This document shows positions 1 through 7,779 of a stretch of DNA of 64,000 nucleotides, piece by piece. Where the stretch lies: contig NZ_JAFEJA010000001.1 of NCBI RefSeq assembly GCF_016919245.1, positions 186,001 through 250,000 of the forward strand, given 5' to 3'. Each line of letters opens with the position of its first letter. Position 1 is the first letter of the stretch. The notes beneath the pieces are model-generated. The model was not told where the DNA came from. It made no database searches and was given only the letters and a program-made list of their open reading frames with translations. Origin of the DNA: Streptomyces zhihengii. GTDB taxonomy: Bacteria > Actinomycetota > Actinomycetes > Streptomycetales > Streptomycetaceae. The translations under genes were made by a program, and so were the position numbers.

Positions 1-183
1 GCACGCGAGACGCTCGCCGCCCGGCTCACCCTCGCGGAGAGCGTGGCCACCAACGACCCCGAACAGGCCGTGGCCCTGCTGGAAGACCTGATACCGGACC
101 TGGTCCGCACACGGCGCCGGCGCAGCCGGCTCACCCGGGCCGCCCGGGCGGCACTCGCCCGGGAACGACAGCGCTGCTGGTGA
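1..183 (+). CDS. C-terminal fragment of an unrecognised protein
   Basis: The reading frame is open from the first base and ends with TGA at 181-183, so only the last 60 residues are visible. They form an amphipathic helical stretch (LAESVATNDPEQAVALLEDL) followed by a very basic tail rich in Arg. The alternating Ala/Leu pattern would suit the last repeats of a TPR-like or other helical domain, but this is a guess from composition. No family is recognised. Confidence 0.6.
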   Translation, partial: ARETLAARLTLAESVATNDPEQAVALLEDLIPDLVRTRRRRSRLTRAARAALARERQRCW

Positions 184-404
184 GTCCCGTGCGCACACGG
201 GCACCGGACCGGCCGCCGGGCCGACCCGACGCCCGCCCGCTCCCCGGCCCTTCGCCGCGGCCGGGCCCCGGGGGCCGCCCCGGCGCGCGCGTCCGTGGCC
301 GGCAGACCATCGGCCGCGGACGCGGAAGGGGAATCCGGGCGCCACCGCCCGTGTTGGCGCCAGGGACGCACGCGTGCCCCGCCGACGCCCAGGAGGCCCC
401 CGAC

Positions 405-1103
405 ATGCCCGTGCCGGAGTTCGACGCCCTCGTGTTCGACGTGCTCGGCACACTCGTCGACGAGCCCGCCGGCATCCGTGCCGGTCTTCGCGCGCTGGAT
501 CCCTCGCTCGACGAGCCGCGCGTCGAGGAGTTGCTGTCGCTGTGGTACCGGCACATCGAGCAGGAGCAGCGCCTCATCCTCGACGGCACACGCCCCTACC
601 GCACCAGCGAGGCCGTCGACCTCGAAGCCGCCCGGCTCGTCGCCGCCGCCGTGTCGGTCGACGACCCCGCCGCCGTCGCCGCGCTGGCCCGGTCGGCCCG
701 CAGGCTGCCGCCGTGGCCGGACACCCTGCGAGGACTCTCCCGGCTCGCCGAGCGCCACCCGGTCATCGGACTCTCCAACGCCGGCCGGACGGCGCTGCTG
801 GACATCAACGCCCACGCCGGACTCCGGTGGCACCAGGCTCTGTCCGCCCAGGACGCCCGCACCTACAAGCCCGACCCGGCGGTCTACCGACTGGCCGTCA
901 CCGCCTCCGGCCGGCCGCCCGAGCGGCTCCTGATGGTGGCCGCCCACGCCTGGGATCTGCGCGGAGCCCAGGCCCTCGGACTCCGCACGGCCTACGTCCA
1001 CCGCCCCGTGGGCGATCCGCCCACCGGCGCCGACACCTTCGACGTGTACGCCGACAGCCTGACCGGCCTCGCCGACCTGCTCGAACGGGCCCGACCGGTT
1101 TGA
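405..1103 (+). CDS. HAD-superfamily hydrolase, haloacid dehalogenase type II-like
   Basis: A 232-residue HAD phosphatase/dehalogenase-like protein, the usual length for the family. Motif I is FDVLGTLVD with nucleophile D12, motif II is the Ser of GLSNAG (S124), motif III is K155 in YKPDP, and motif IV is HAWDLRGA with D184. The D-V-L-G-T form of motif I without a second Asp, and HAWD in motif IV, resemble type II (S)-2-haloacid dehalogenases more than the phosphatases, but the substrate cannot be read from sequence. ATG 405 was chosen because AGGAGG lies at 391-396; the frame is open further upstream, but that part is Arg/Pro-rich shadow sequence. The stop codon lies inside an 83-bp-period direct repeat. 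Confidence 0.85.
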   Translation: MPVPEFDALVFDVLGTLVDEPAGIRAGLRALDPSLDEPRVEELLSLWYRHIEQEQRLILDGTRPYRTSEAVDLEAARLVAAAVSVDDPAAVAALARSARRLPPWPDTLRGLSRLAERHPVIGLSNAGRTALLDINAHAGLRWHQALSAQDARTYKPDPAVYRLAVTASGRPPERLLMVAAHAWDLRGAQALGLRTAYVHRPVGDPPTGADTFDVYADSLTGLADLLERARPV

Positions 1104-1231
1104 GCGGGCGCCGGGGCGGGGAGCTCCGGGCCGGCGCGGCCCGCCTGACCGAGCTCGGTCGGCCGAAACGAGCCCGACCGGCTTGAGCGGGCGCCGGGGC
1201 AGGGAGATCCGGGCCGGCCGGCGCGGTCCGC
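1089..1231. repeat. Imperfect direct repeat spanning the HAD stop codon (83-bp period)
   Basis: About 57-60 bp starting at 1089 recur from 1172. Both copies contain CCGACCGG-YTTGAGCGGG, so the TGA stop at 1101-1103 has a twin at 1184-1186. The copies differ at a handful of positions and by a short insertion. It is one of at least eight repeats in the window that include a gene's stop codon. Confidence 0.8.
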
Positions 1232-1292
1232 CCCGGCACGCGGAGCAGGGCGTGACGGTGCGGGCCGGGGCAGGCGAACGGCCGGACGACCG

Positions 1293-1868
1293 CTACTCGT
1301 TGATGGTCTCCAGGTATTCGTCCGCGCCCTCCTGGTCGATACTCCCCTGCGCCAGCAGGTGGGCGACCACATCCCTCGCGATCGCCTTTCCGTGCCCGCA
1401 CGCGTCCATGACCACCGCATCCAGCAGCCCCCCGATGCCCAGGGCCACCGCGAGGTCGGCCATCCTCCGCCAGGCCGGCCGAGACCCGTGCTCCTGCGCC
1501 TCCTCGGCCTCGATCAGGGCGTCGGTGGTCGGGTACGCCGGAGCTGTCCCCACGGCGATCGCCGCCGCGTGCTTCAGCGCCGCGGGAACCACGTGCAGGA
1601 TCAACTCGTGCAGGAGGCCGTCGTACAGGCCGTCGCCGCCGCCTCCGATCTGCAGGGTGACGGTGATCTGGGTGTCGGGCTGCACCCAGTCGATGCGGGT
1701 GTTCTGGAGGCGGGTCCGGGATCGGACCGTGTCGACCAGGACCATGAGCCGGATGACCGGATCGTCCAGGACCGCTTGGACGGTGGCGTCATGAACGGCG
1801 ACGGCCTCGATGAACTGTTTCGCACGGCCCTTCAGTCGGTCAGGTGCGTTGTCCCTCATGATCAGCAC
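1293..1868 (-). CDS. Hypothetical protein, 191 aa
   Basis: Not recognised. The protein is soluble and mostly helical by pattern, with a central beta-rich segment (NTRIDWVQPDTQITVTLQ), a Gly-rich turn (GGGGDG) and a C-terminal helical part ending HLLAQGSIDQEG. No signal peptide or membrane segment is seen. GTG 1868 was chosen because GGGGGG sits five bases before it. Alternatives are GTG 1898, with no visible ribosome site, and ATG 1859. It stands alone, convergent with the HAD gene. Codon use matches its neighbours, so it is probably a real gene. Confidence 0.6.
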   Translation of the reverse strand: MLIMRDNAPDRLKGRAKQFIEAVAVHDATVQAVLDDPVIRLMVLVDTVRSRTRLQNTRIDWVQPDTQITVTLQIGGGGDGLYDGLLHELILHVVPAALKHAAAIAVGTAPAYPTTDALIEAEEAQEHGSRPAWRRMADLAVALGIGGLLDAVVMDACGHGKAIARDVVAHLLAQGSIDQEGADEYLETINE

Positions 1869-1972
1869 GGTTTCCCCCCGGTCTGCCGAGCGGGCCACGG
1901 CCGGCCCGCGATGTCCACGACGTTAAGGGAGCAACCGGCCGACTGGGGCCCACTTGAGGCAATTACGTGTCA

Positions 1973-1986
1973 TCCACATAAGTGGA
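1973..1986. promoter_or_regulatory. Small palindrome upstream of the M23 hydrolase
   Basis: TCCAC-ATAA-GTGGA lies in an AT-richer stretch 116-129 bp before ATG 2102. The 233-bp gap between the divergent genes (1869-2101) holds no other clear signal. The palindrome could be an operator or a leader hairpin. Confidence 0.3.
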
Positions 1987-2101
1987 ATGGTTTTCGCCGC
2001 TCAGGGGGTGTATGCGGGCCTGGAACCCGCGGGCCGAACCTGGCATGCTCTCGCCCGATGCAACGCGCGTAGAGCCACCCGGGACTCCAGGAGGACGCCA
2101 C

Positions 2102-3097
2102 ATGTGCGAGCAGTGCGGACCGGTCGACGGTGCGGCGGACGCCGCCGAAGAGGAAGCGATCGGCGGGGAGCCGGGGCGCCGGGTGACGTCACGCAGACGG
2201 CTGCTGCTCGGCGCGGGCGCGGGGCTCGCCGTGGCCGTGGGCGGGGTGCCGGCCTTCACGCGGGCGGCCTCGGCGGCCACGCTCAAGGACGGGCGGTGGT
2301 GCAACCCCGCGCGCGGCCGCTTCCCCTCGGGCGGACACTACGGGGCGCCGCGCGGCTCCTACCCGCATGCGGGACAGGACGTCAGCAACTCCACCGGCAC
2401 GGCCGTCTACGCCGCGGCCGCGGGCACCGTGGTGCGGCGCGGGACCGCCGTCCTGTCCGGGCGCACCGGGTACGGGCTGGTCCTCTCGCACGGTGGCGGG
2501 CTGTACACCTACTACGGGCACCTCAGTGTGTTCCGGGTCGCCCTGAACGCCGCCGTCACCGCCGGGCAGCGCATCGCCGACATGGGGGCCACGGGGAACG
2601 TCACCGGCCCGCACCTCCACTTCGAGGTCCACTCCGGCGGTCTGGGGCCGACGGTCGACCCGGTCGCCCACCTCGCCGCCCGGGGTGTGGATCTGGGCGG
2701 CGGCTGGCCGGCGATCGCCCCGGGAGCCTCCGGCGCCACCGTCCGGGCCGTCCAGCATCTGATGACCCAGCGCGGCACCGCCCTGGTGGCCGACGGCGTC
2801 TACGGACCGGTGTCCGTGGACGCGGTGAAGCGGTTCCAGTCCTCCCGGGGACTGGTGGCGGACGGGGTGGTCGGCCCGAAGACCTGGCCGGGCCTGGTCC
2901 CGTCGCTGCGCGAGGGGCACCCGGGCTCGCATGTGCGCGGTCTGCAGACGCTGTTGAACAAGCACAGCGCCGGCATCGCCGTCGACGGGTCGTTCGGCGC
3001 GGTGACCGACTCCGCCACCCGCGCCTACCAGCGGGCGAACCGTCTCGTCGCCGACGGGCTCGCCGGTCCCGTGACGTGGGAGGCCCTCGCCGGGTGA
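2102..3097 (+). CDS. Tat-exported M23 peptidoglycan endopeptidase with two peptidoglycan-binding domains
   Basis: A 331-residue secreted cell-wall hydrolase. The N-terminus carries a twin-arginine signal (SRRRLLLG at 30-37, hydrophobic stretch, AASAA cleavage near residue 59). The LytM/M23 domain follows, with zinc ligands H89 and D93 (HAGQD) and the HLHFE motif (H171, H173). Two PG_binding_1 repeats then cover about 205-262 and 272-330 (each with VADG...GP.TW). M23 enzymes cleave peptide cross-bridges in peptidoglycan. ATG 2102 is preceded by GGAGG; upstream in-frame Met codons lack a ribosome site. The gene is monocistronic and is followed by a strong hairpin shared with the convergent enolase-family gene. 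Confidence 0.93.
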   Translation: MCEQCGPVDGAADAAEEEAIGGEPGRRVTSRRRLLLGAGAGLAVAVGGVPAFTRAASAATLKDGRWCNPARGRFPSGGHYGAPRGSYPHAGQDVSNSTGTAVYAAAAGTVVRRGTAVLSGRTGYGLVLSHGGGLYTYYGHLSVFRVALNAAVTAGQRIADMGATGNVTGPHLHFEVHSGGLGPTVDPVAHLAARGVDLGGGWPAIAPGASGATVRAVQHLMTQRGTALVADGVYGPVSVDAVKRFQSSRGLVADGVVGPKTWPGLVPSLREGHPGSHVRGLQTLLNKHSAGIAVDGSFGAVTDSATRAYQRANRLVADGLAGPVTWEALAG

Positions 3098-3113
3098 CCC
3101 CGGCGCGCCGCGG

Positions 3114-3134
3114 CCCGGCCCGTCGCGGGCCGGG
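3114..3134. terminator. Bidirectional hairpin between convergent genes
   Basis: A perfect 9-bp stem (CCCGGCCCG / CGGGCCGGG) with a 3-nt TCG loop sits between the M23 stop (3097) and the stop of the convergent gene (3135). There is no T-tract, as is usual in Streptomyces. It could serve both directions. Confidence 0.75.
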
Positions 3135-4409
3135 TCACCAGCGGGGCGACTTCCTCTCGTACGCGGGGTCGATGCGGCGCATGTATCCGGTGTCGTCCCG
3201 GTTGCGCAGGCCGCACGTCAGATACTGCTCGTGGAGGCGGGCGAGTGCGTCCCGGTCCAGTTCCACGCCCAGCCCCGGGCCGGCGGGCACGGCGACCGAG
3301 CCGTCGCGGAAGCCGAGCACGCCCGGCACGACGACGTCCTCCGCGGGGTCCTTCCAGGGCCAGTGGGTGTCGCAGGCGTAGGTCAGGTTCTCGGTGGCGG
3401 CGCCCAGGTGGGTCATCGCCGCCAGGCTGATGCCGAGGTGGCTGTTGGAGTGCATCGACAGCCCCATGCCGAAGGTGTCGCAGATCCCCGACAGCAGCTT
3501 CGAGCGGTGCAGGCCGCCCCAGTAGTGGTGGTCGGAGAGGACGACCCCGACCGCGTCGCGGCGCACGGCGGAGGGCAGTTCGTCGAAGGCGACCACGCAC
3601 ATGTTGGTCGCCAGCGGCATGGCGGCCTCCCTGGCCACGCGGGCCATGCCCTCCTGACCGGGCGTGGGGTCCTCCAGATACTCCAGGACGCCGTCGAGCT
3701 CGCGGGCCACCCGCAGCGAGGTCTCCACCGTCCAGGCCGCGTTGGGGTCGAGGCGCAGCGGGACGCCCGGGAACGCGTCGCGCAGCGCGAGGACGGCGTC
3801 CACCTCCTGGCGCGGCGGCATCACGCCGCCCTTGAGCTTGACGGCGGTGAAGCCGTACGTGTCCACCATGCGCCGCGCCTGCGCCACGACCGCGTCGGGG
3901 TCGAGCGCGGGGCCCCAGTCGTCGGGTGCCTGGCCGGGGTGCCCGGCCCACTTGTAGAAGAGGTAGGCGCTGAAGGGGACCCGGTCGCGGACGGCGCCGC
4001 CGAGGAGGTCGCACACCGGCCGGCCGGCCGCGCGGCCCTGGATGTCGAGGCAGGCCGCCTCGAAGGGGGAGAAGACCCGGTCGAGCGTGCCGCTGGTGGT
4101 GATCATCCCCGTCAGTCCGTGGCCGTCGCTGCCGCTCTCCCCGCCGAGCACCCTGCCGACCCGCTGCCGCATCGGTCCGAGCGCGTGGACGTCCATGCCG
4201 GTGACGGCGTCGGCGGCGGTACGCAGCCTCCGCAGATGACCCTCGTCGGCGTAGGTCTCGCCGAGCCCCGTCAGACCCTGATCCGTCGTCACCTCGACGA
4301 CGGCGCGCAGCGCGTAGGGCTCGTGGACGCCGACCGCGTTCAGCAGGGCGGGATCCTTGAAGGCGACCGGGGTGATGTCGATACGGGTGATCCTCGGGCT
4401 GTCGCTCAT
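3135..4409 (-). CDS. Enolase-superfamily sugar-acid dehydratase, glucarate dehydratase-like
   Basis: A 424-residue member of the mandelate racemase/enolase superfamily. It has the KxK base (K191/K193 in VKLKGG), metal ligands starting at D221 (DPNAAW) and E246 (LEDP), N269 (TNMCVV) and the H320 region (HSNSHLGISLAAMTHL) followed by CDTHWPW. These blocks match the glucarate dehydratase branch (D-glucarate to 5-keto-4-deoxyglucarate), which needs Mg2+. ATG 4409 has GGAGG upstream; the longer frame to 4490 is Pro-rich and unlikely. No glucarate transporter or aldolase adjoins it, so the exact sugar acid is uncertain. A direct repeat lies upstream. Confidence 0.85.
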   Translation of the reverse strand: MSDSPRITRIDITPVAFKDPALLNAVGVHEPYALRAVVEVTTDQGLTGLGETYADEGHLRRLRTAADAVTGMDVHALGPMRQRVGRVLGGESGSDGHGLTGMITTSGTLDRVFSPFEAACLDIQGRAAGRPVCDLLGGAVRDRVPFSAYLFYKWAGHPGQAPDDWGPALDPDAVVAQARRMVDTYGFTAVKLKGGVMPPRQEVDAVLALRDAFPGVPLRLDPNAAWTVETSLRVARELDGVLEYLEDPTPGQEGMARVAREAAMPLATNMCVVAFDELPSAVRRDAVGVVLSDHHYWGGLHRSKLLSGICDTFGMGLSMHSNSHLGISLAAMTHLGAATENLTYACDTHWPWKDPAEDVVVPGVLGFRDGSVAVPAGPGLGVELDRDALARLHEQYLTCGLRNRDDTGYMRRIDPAYERKSPRW

Positions 4410-4492
4410 CGGCGTGCTGCCTCCGTGGGAGCCGGGCGGGTCGGGGCGGTGGTGCCCCGCGGGCGCGGACGGCCGTTCATCGGGATTCATGT

Positions 4493-4519
4493 ATGAGAAC
4501 GACTGTCAGGAATGAGAAC
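4493..4519 (-). promoter_or_regulatory. Direct repeat ATGAGAAC in the dehydratase promoter region
   Basis: ATGAGAAC occurs at 4493-4500 and 4512-4519, two helical turns apart, 84-110 bp upstream of the dehydratase start and in a locally AT-richer stretch. The spacing suits a dimeric regulator. No cognate regulator is encoded nearby. Confidence 0.35.
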
Positions 4520-4706
4520 CCCAGGCAACCTAAGGCGCATCCACGGGGAGGTCAAGAAGCGGCGCCCCGGGCGGCCCGCGCCGGCTTCCGCGCGCACCCC
4601 CGGCGGATCACACGGCCCCGGCCGGCCGCAGGGCCCCGCCCACCGGGCAGGAGGCCCCGCCCCTAGGATCGAGGGGCCCGGAGCGGGCCGAGAACATGGG
4701 GGCGCA

Positions 4707-5252
4707 ATGGCCGGTCGGGTCGCCGCGGTGAGCCGGAACGAGACGTACTCCTTCAGCAAGCCCAATCACGGGTCGATCACCCTGCTCGCGGGACTCGGGG
4801 TGGAGGGCGACGTGCACGCGGGTGAGACCATCCGCCACCAGTTCCGGATGACCTACGAACCGGACCTGCCCAACCTGCGCCAGGTGCACCTGATGCACGA
4901 GGAACTCTTCGACCGGCTCGCCCTCAAGGGCTTCCAGGTCTCCGCGGGGCAGCTCGGCGAGAACGTCACCACCCGCGGGGTGGACCTGCTGGGCCTCCCC
5001 ACCGGCGCGCTGCTGCGCCTCGGCGACGAGGCGGTGCTGGAGGTGACGGGCCTGCGCAACCCGTGCGCGAAGATCAACGACTTCCGCGCGGGACTGCTCG
5101 CCGAGGTGTTCACCATCGACCCGGTGTCGGGCGATTTCACGTTCACCTCCGGCGTCATGGCCGTGGTGCGCCGGGGCGGGACGGTCCGCCCCGGCGACGC
5201 GGTCGAGGTCGAACTCCCGCCCCCGCCGCACCGTCCGCTGGAGCGCGTCTAG
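4707..5252 (+). CDS. MOSC domain protein
   Basis: A 181-residue stand-alone MOSC protein. It contains the family signatures GVEGDVHAG, HLMHEELFD, GQLGENVTT and the conserved Cys (C120 in LRNPCAKI) proposed to carry sulfur or molybdenum cofactor in the MOSC family. Related proteins act in molybdenum cofactor-linked detoxification or sulfur transfer; the substrate here is unknown. ATG 4707 follows GGGGGCGCA; the upstream in-frame extension is Pro/Arg-rich and improbable. The 297 bp between the dehydratase start and this gene hold the direct repeat and little else. Confidence 0.88.
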   Translation: MAGRVAAVSRNETYSFSKPNHGSITLLAGLGVEGDVHAGETIRHQFRMTYEPDLPNLRQVHLMHEELFDRLALKGFQVSAGQLGENVTTRGVDLLGLPTGALLRLGDEAVLEVTGLRNPCAKINDFRAGLLAEVFTIDPVSGDFTFTSGVMAVVRRGGTVRPGDAVEVELPPPPHRPLERV

Positions 5253-5321
5253 GGCCGGCCCGCGCGGCCCGCACACCCGGGTGGCACGCGCGCCCGGGCG
5301 ACACACGGCCCGCCGACATCC

Positions 5322-5642
5322 TCAGAGCCGTTCGGCCGCCCCGCCCTCGGGGCTCGCGCCGGCGAGGATGGCGCGGAGGGCCGCGATGTGCCCGTCGAAG
5401 GCTTCCCGGCCGGTGGCGGTGAGACGCGCGTAGCGCCTGCGGCGGCCGCCGCTGAGACGGCGTTCGGTGGTGACGTAGCCCGCTTCCTCGAGGGTCGTGA
5501 GCTGTTTGGACAGGGCCGAGTCGGAGAGCTGGAGCCGGTCCCTGAGAAAGGCGAACTCCGCCCAGTCGGCGGCCGCCAGGGTGGCCACCAGCGACAACCG
5601 GGTGCTGGGATGGATGAGTTCGTCGAAGCGTGCCGTCGTCAT
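5322..5642 (-). CDS. Small winged-helix repressor (MarR/PadR-like, transcriptional regulator fold)
   Basis: A 106-residue DNA-binding protein that is little more than a winged helix. A helical N-terminus (RLSLVATLAAADWAEFAFLR) precedes the recognition helix SDSALSKQLTTLEEAGYV, then a wing with RRLSGGRRRR and a dimerisation helix. Its ATG overlaps the TGA of the upstream membrane-protein gene (4-bp ATGA), so the two are co-translated. The promoter of the pair carries two identical ACTTTCC-N5-GGAAAGT palindromes, the likely operators for this protein. It is probably a repressor of its own operon; the signal is unknown. Confidence 0.88.
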   Translation of the reverse strand: MTTARFDELIHPSTRLSLVATLAAADWAEFAFLRDRLQLSDSALSKQLTTLEEAGYVTTERRLSGGRRRRYARLTATGREAFDGHIAALRAILAGASPEGGAAERL

Positions 5643-6103
5643 GCCCGCGCCCACCGGCGGAGCACGGTGAGGATCTCCGGCCCGCCGAACCCGATGACGG
5701 CCGCGACCGGCAGCGCCGCCCAGAGCGCGGCGTGCGCGGCGCCGTCGGCGTCGAGCGCGAGGGCCGCGACGACGGTGACCGCCACCAGGCCGAGCAGCAT
5801 GCCGATGACGACGAGGGGGACGCGGCCCCCGGCGACCGCCCTGCTGATCTGCACCCGGTCCGTGCGCCGGCGTCCGCCGAGCAGGCGGGACGCGAGCGCC
5901 GCGTGTCCCGCGCCGAAGCAGACGGTGGCGATCCCGGCCGGCCAGGGGGAGGCCAGGGTGCCGAGCGCGCCCAGCAGGAGCCAGCCGCCCGCCATGGCCC
6001 ACCAGTAGCCGCGCGGCAGCCCCACCTCCCCGGCGACCTGGCGCCGGGCCCGGTCGACCGCGTCGAGAGCGTTGCCCGCCTGCTCAGGAGTGATGTCGTT
6101 CAT
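5639..6103 (-). CDS. Four-helix membrane protein co-transcribed with a winged-helix regulator
   Basis: A 154-residue integral membrane protein with a soluble N-terminus (about 30 residues, DAVDRARRQVAGE) and four predicted membrane segments (about 33-52, 54-68, 90-112, 118-138). No enzymatic motif is visible. It is the first gene of a two-gene operon whose second gene is the winged-helix repressor, an arrangement common in actinobacteria where the membrane protein may sense or export the signal. GAGGA precedes ATG 6103. The function is unknown. Confidence 0.82.
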   Translation of the reverse strand: MNDITPEQAGNALDAVDRARRQVAGEVGLPRGYWWAMAGGWLLLGALGTLASPWPAGIATVCFGAGHAALASRLLGGRRRTDRVQISRAVAGGRVPLVVIGMLLGLVAVTVVAALALDADGAAHAALWAALPVAAVIGFGGPEILTVLRRWARA

Positions 6104-6114
6104 GCCGCATCCTC

Positions 6115-6161
6115 ACTTTCCTGTTGGGAAAGTCAGCGTCCCACTTTCCCAACAGGAAAGT
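6115..6161 (-). promoter_or_regulatory. Paired operators, mirrored ACTTTCC-N5-GGAAAGT palindromes
   Basis: Site 1 (6115-6133) is ACTTTCC-TGTTG-GGAAAGT and site 2 (6143-6161) is ACTTTCC-CAACA-GGAAAGT. Each is a 7-bp-arm palindrome, and the two sites are also perfect reverse complements of each other over 19 bp with a 9-bp gap (centres 28 bp apart). They lie 12-58 bp upstream of the membrane-protein start, where a repressor would block transcription. On the minus strand a TTGACT falls inside the distal site. Confidence 0.85.
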
Positions 6162-6249
6162 CAAGGGTCCCCGGGTCCCGCCGGCGGTGCGGAAGTCGGC
6201 CAAGTACGGCCGGAAACGGCTGCGTTGAGTACGGAGGTGGGCACCCGGT

Positions 6250-6265
6250 TGAGTACGTGTACTCA
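6250..6265. promoter_or_regulatory. Palindrome TGAGTAC-GT-GTACTCA upstream of lipoprotein gene
   Basis: Perfect 7-bp arms with a 2-bp centre, 63-78 bp before the lipoprotein start. A further half copy (TTGAGTACGG) lies about 28 bp upstream near 6223. It is a plausible operator or regulator box; the cognate protein is not identified. Confidence 0.45.
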
Positions 6266-6327
6266 GGTTCCGGATGATCACCGCGGGCGAGAGTGGACGC
6301 AGACCACACAGCCGACAGGAGACGACC

Positions 6328-6681
6328 GTGACCACCCCCCTGCCCCGCAGCCCCCGCCCCGCCGCCCGGCCCTCCCGGACCGGACGGATCCGGACCGCGG
6401 CGGCCGCCGCGCTCGTCGGGGCCGCCGCGCTCGCGACCCTCACCGGCTGCTCCGGGCTCTCGTTCCAGGACGACATCTGCAGCGGCGGCGAGTACCCGGT
6501 GATGTCGATCGGCTCCACCGGATCGGCCTGCGTCAAGGACGGCGAGAAGGTCCCCGAGGGGTACACGCGCTACCCCGAGGGCAAGGTGCCGCAGAAGGTC
6601 GACGACGAGTGGGACGTCTACTGGCGCACGCACAGCCTGGACGAGGACGGCAAGGTGATCGACGTACCCGAAGCCGGCTGA
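6328..6681 (+). CDS. SCO0607-family lipoprotein
   Basis: A 117-residue lipoprotein. A basic n-region and hydrophobic stretch (AAAAALVGAAALATLTGC) end in the lipobox LTGC, followed by a short conserved domain with DDICSGGEYPVMSIG, ACVKDGE, YPEGKVPQKVDDEWDVYW and a DEDGKVIDVPEAG ending. This matches my recollection of the Streptomyces SCO0607 lipoprotein family, whose function is unknown; two Cys of the mature domain may form a disulfide. GTG 6328 is preceded by AGGAGA. It would be anchored to the outer face of the membrane. Confidence 0.85.
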   Translation: MTTPLPRSPRPAARPSRTGRIRTAAAAALVGAAALATLTGCSGLSFQDDICSGGEYPVMSIGSTGSACVKDGEKVPEGYTRYPEGKVPQKVDDEWDVYWRTHSLDEDGKVIDVPEAG

Positions 6682-6754
6682 CCACCCGCCGGGGGCCGCG
6701 GGGGCGCCACTCCCCCGCGGTCCCCGCCGGCCGGCGCCGGGCGCCGCACCCGGC

Positions 6755-6823
6755 CAGGTAATCAACTTTGACTAATCGAGCGGGCCGCGCTACCGTCCCG
6801 GTGTAGTCAAGTTTGATTACCTG
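6755..6823 (+). promoter_or_regulatory. Promoter of the DrrAB-type operon framed by two operators
   Basis: TTGACT (6768-6773), a 17-bp spacer and TACCGT (6791-6796) form a good vegetative promoter. Two 20-bp sites, 6755-6774 and 6804-6823, are inverted copies of each other (18/20 identical), and each contains the palindrome TCAA-NN-TTGA. The first covers the -35 and the second lies just past the expected start, a layout suited to full repression by a TetR- or MarR-type dimer. No such regulator is adjacent. Confidence 0.85.
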
Positions 6824-6840
6824 TTTGGGAGGGCAACGCT

Positions 6841-7779
6841 GTGACTGACCGCGATCCGGCGATCGTCGTCGAGGGACTGCGCAAGCGGTACGGGGACAAA
6901 CACGCGCTCGACGGCCTCGATCTCACCGTCGGCGCCGGCACCGTCCAGGGGATCCTCGGACCGAACGGCGCCGGCAAGACCACCGCCGTCCGCATCATGT
7001 CCACACTGCTGCGCCCGGACGAGGGCCGGGTCGAGGTGGCGCGGATCGACGCGCTGACCCGCCCGGAGGAGGTGCGCGCACGGATCGGGCTGCTCGGCCA
7101 GAGCGCGGCCGTCGACGAGGAGCTCAGCGGCCGCCAGAACCTGGAGATGTTCGGCCGCCTCCATCACCTCGGCGCCCGCCGGGCGGGCACCCGTGCCGAT
7201 GAACTCCTCGGCAGGTTCGGCCTCGCCGACACCGGGACGAAGGCCGTCCGGCAGTACAGCGGCGGAATGCGCCGGAGGCTCGACCTGGCGGCCTCGCTGA
7301 TCTCCGAACCGGAGGTGCTCTTCCTGGACGAGCCGACCACCGGACTCGACCCCCGCGGCCGTACGGAGGTGTGGAACGCGGTGCGCTCCCTCGTCGGCGG
7401 CGGCACGACCGTGCTGCTCACCACCCAGTACCTGGAGGAGGCCGATCAACTGGCCGACCGGATCGCGGTGGTCGACCGCGGGAGAGTCATCGCCCAGGGC
7501 ACGGCGGACGAGTTGAAGACCCGGACGGGCGGCGACCGTATCGACGTGACCCTGCGCGATCCCCGTCAGCTGGCCCGGGCGGCGGCGCTGCTGCCCGGCG
7601 AGGCGGCCGTCGACGAGAACCGCCGGCTGGTCAGCGCCGCGGTCACCGACCGGATGACGGCCCTGACGGCGACGGTGCGGGCCCTGGAGGCGGCCGGTGT
7701 CGAGGCGGAGGACATCGCGGTGCGGCGGCCGACGCTCGACGAGGTCTTCCTGCATCTGACGAAGGAGGGATCGGCATGA
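6841..7779 (+). CDS. ABC exporter ATP-binding protein, DrrA family
   Basis: The 312-residue nucleotide-binding subunit of a drug-type exporter. It has Walker [10 protein letters not shown] (40-48), Q-loop [17 protein letters not shown], signature [11 protein letters not shown] (140-150) and Walker [13 protein letters not shown] (D163, E164). The switch position reads TTQYLEEAD, with Gln where most ABC proteins have His, a feature I recall as common in DrrA-type subunits. The C-terminal 80 residues form the usual DrrA extension. GTG 6841 has GGGAGGG upstream. The stop overlaps the start of the permease gene, so the pair works as a two-component exporter. The transported compound is unknown. 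Confidence 0.93.
   Translation: MTDRDPAIVVEGLRKRYGDKHALDGLDLTVGAGTVQGILGPNGAGKTTAVRIMSTLLRPDEGRVEVARIDALTRPEEVRARIGLLGQSAAVDEELSGRQNLEMFGRLHHLGARRAGTRADELLGRFGLADTGTKAVRQYSGGMRRRLDLAASLISEPEVLFLDEPTTGLDPRGRTEVWNAVRSLVGGGTTVLLTTQYLEEADQLADRIAVVDRGRVIAQGTADELKTRTGGDRIDVTLRDPRQLARAAALLPGEAAVDENRRLVSAAVTDRMTALTATVRALEAAGVEAEDIAVRRPTLDEVFLHLTKEGSA

Noticed and set aside
1899..2101. Possible ydaO-type (c-di-AMP) riboswitch before the M23 hydrolase, as seen for some Streptomyces cell-wall hydrolases
   Set aside because: I could not match the conserved ydaO core, and the leader is short. Only a small palindrome is evident.
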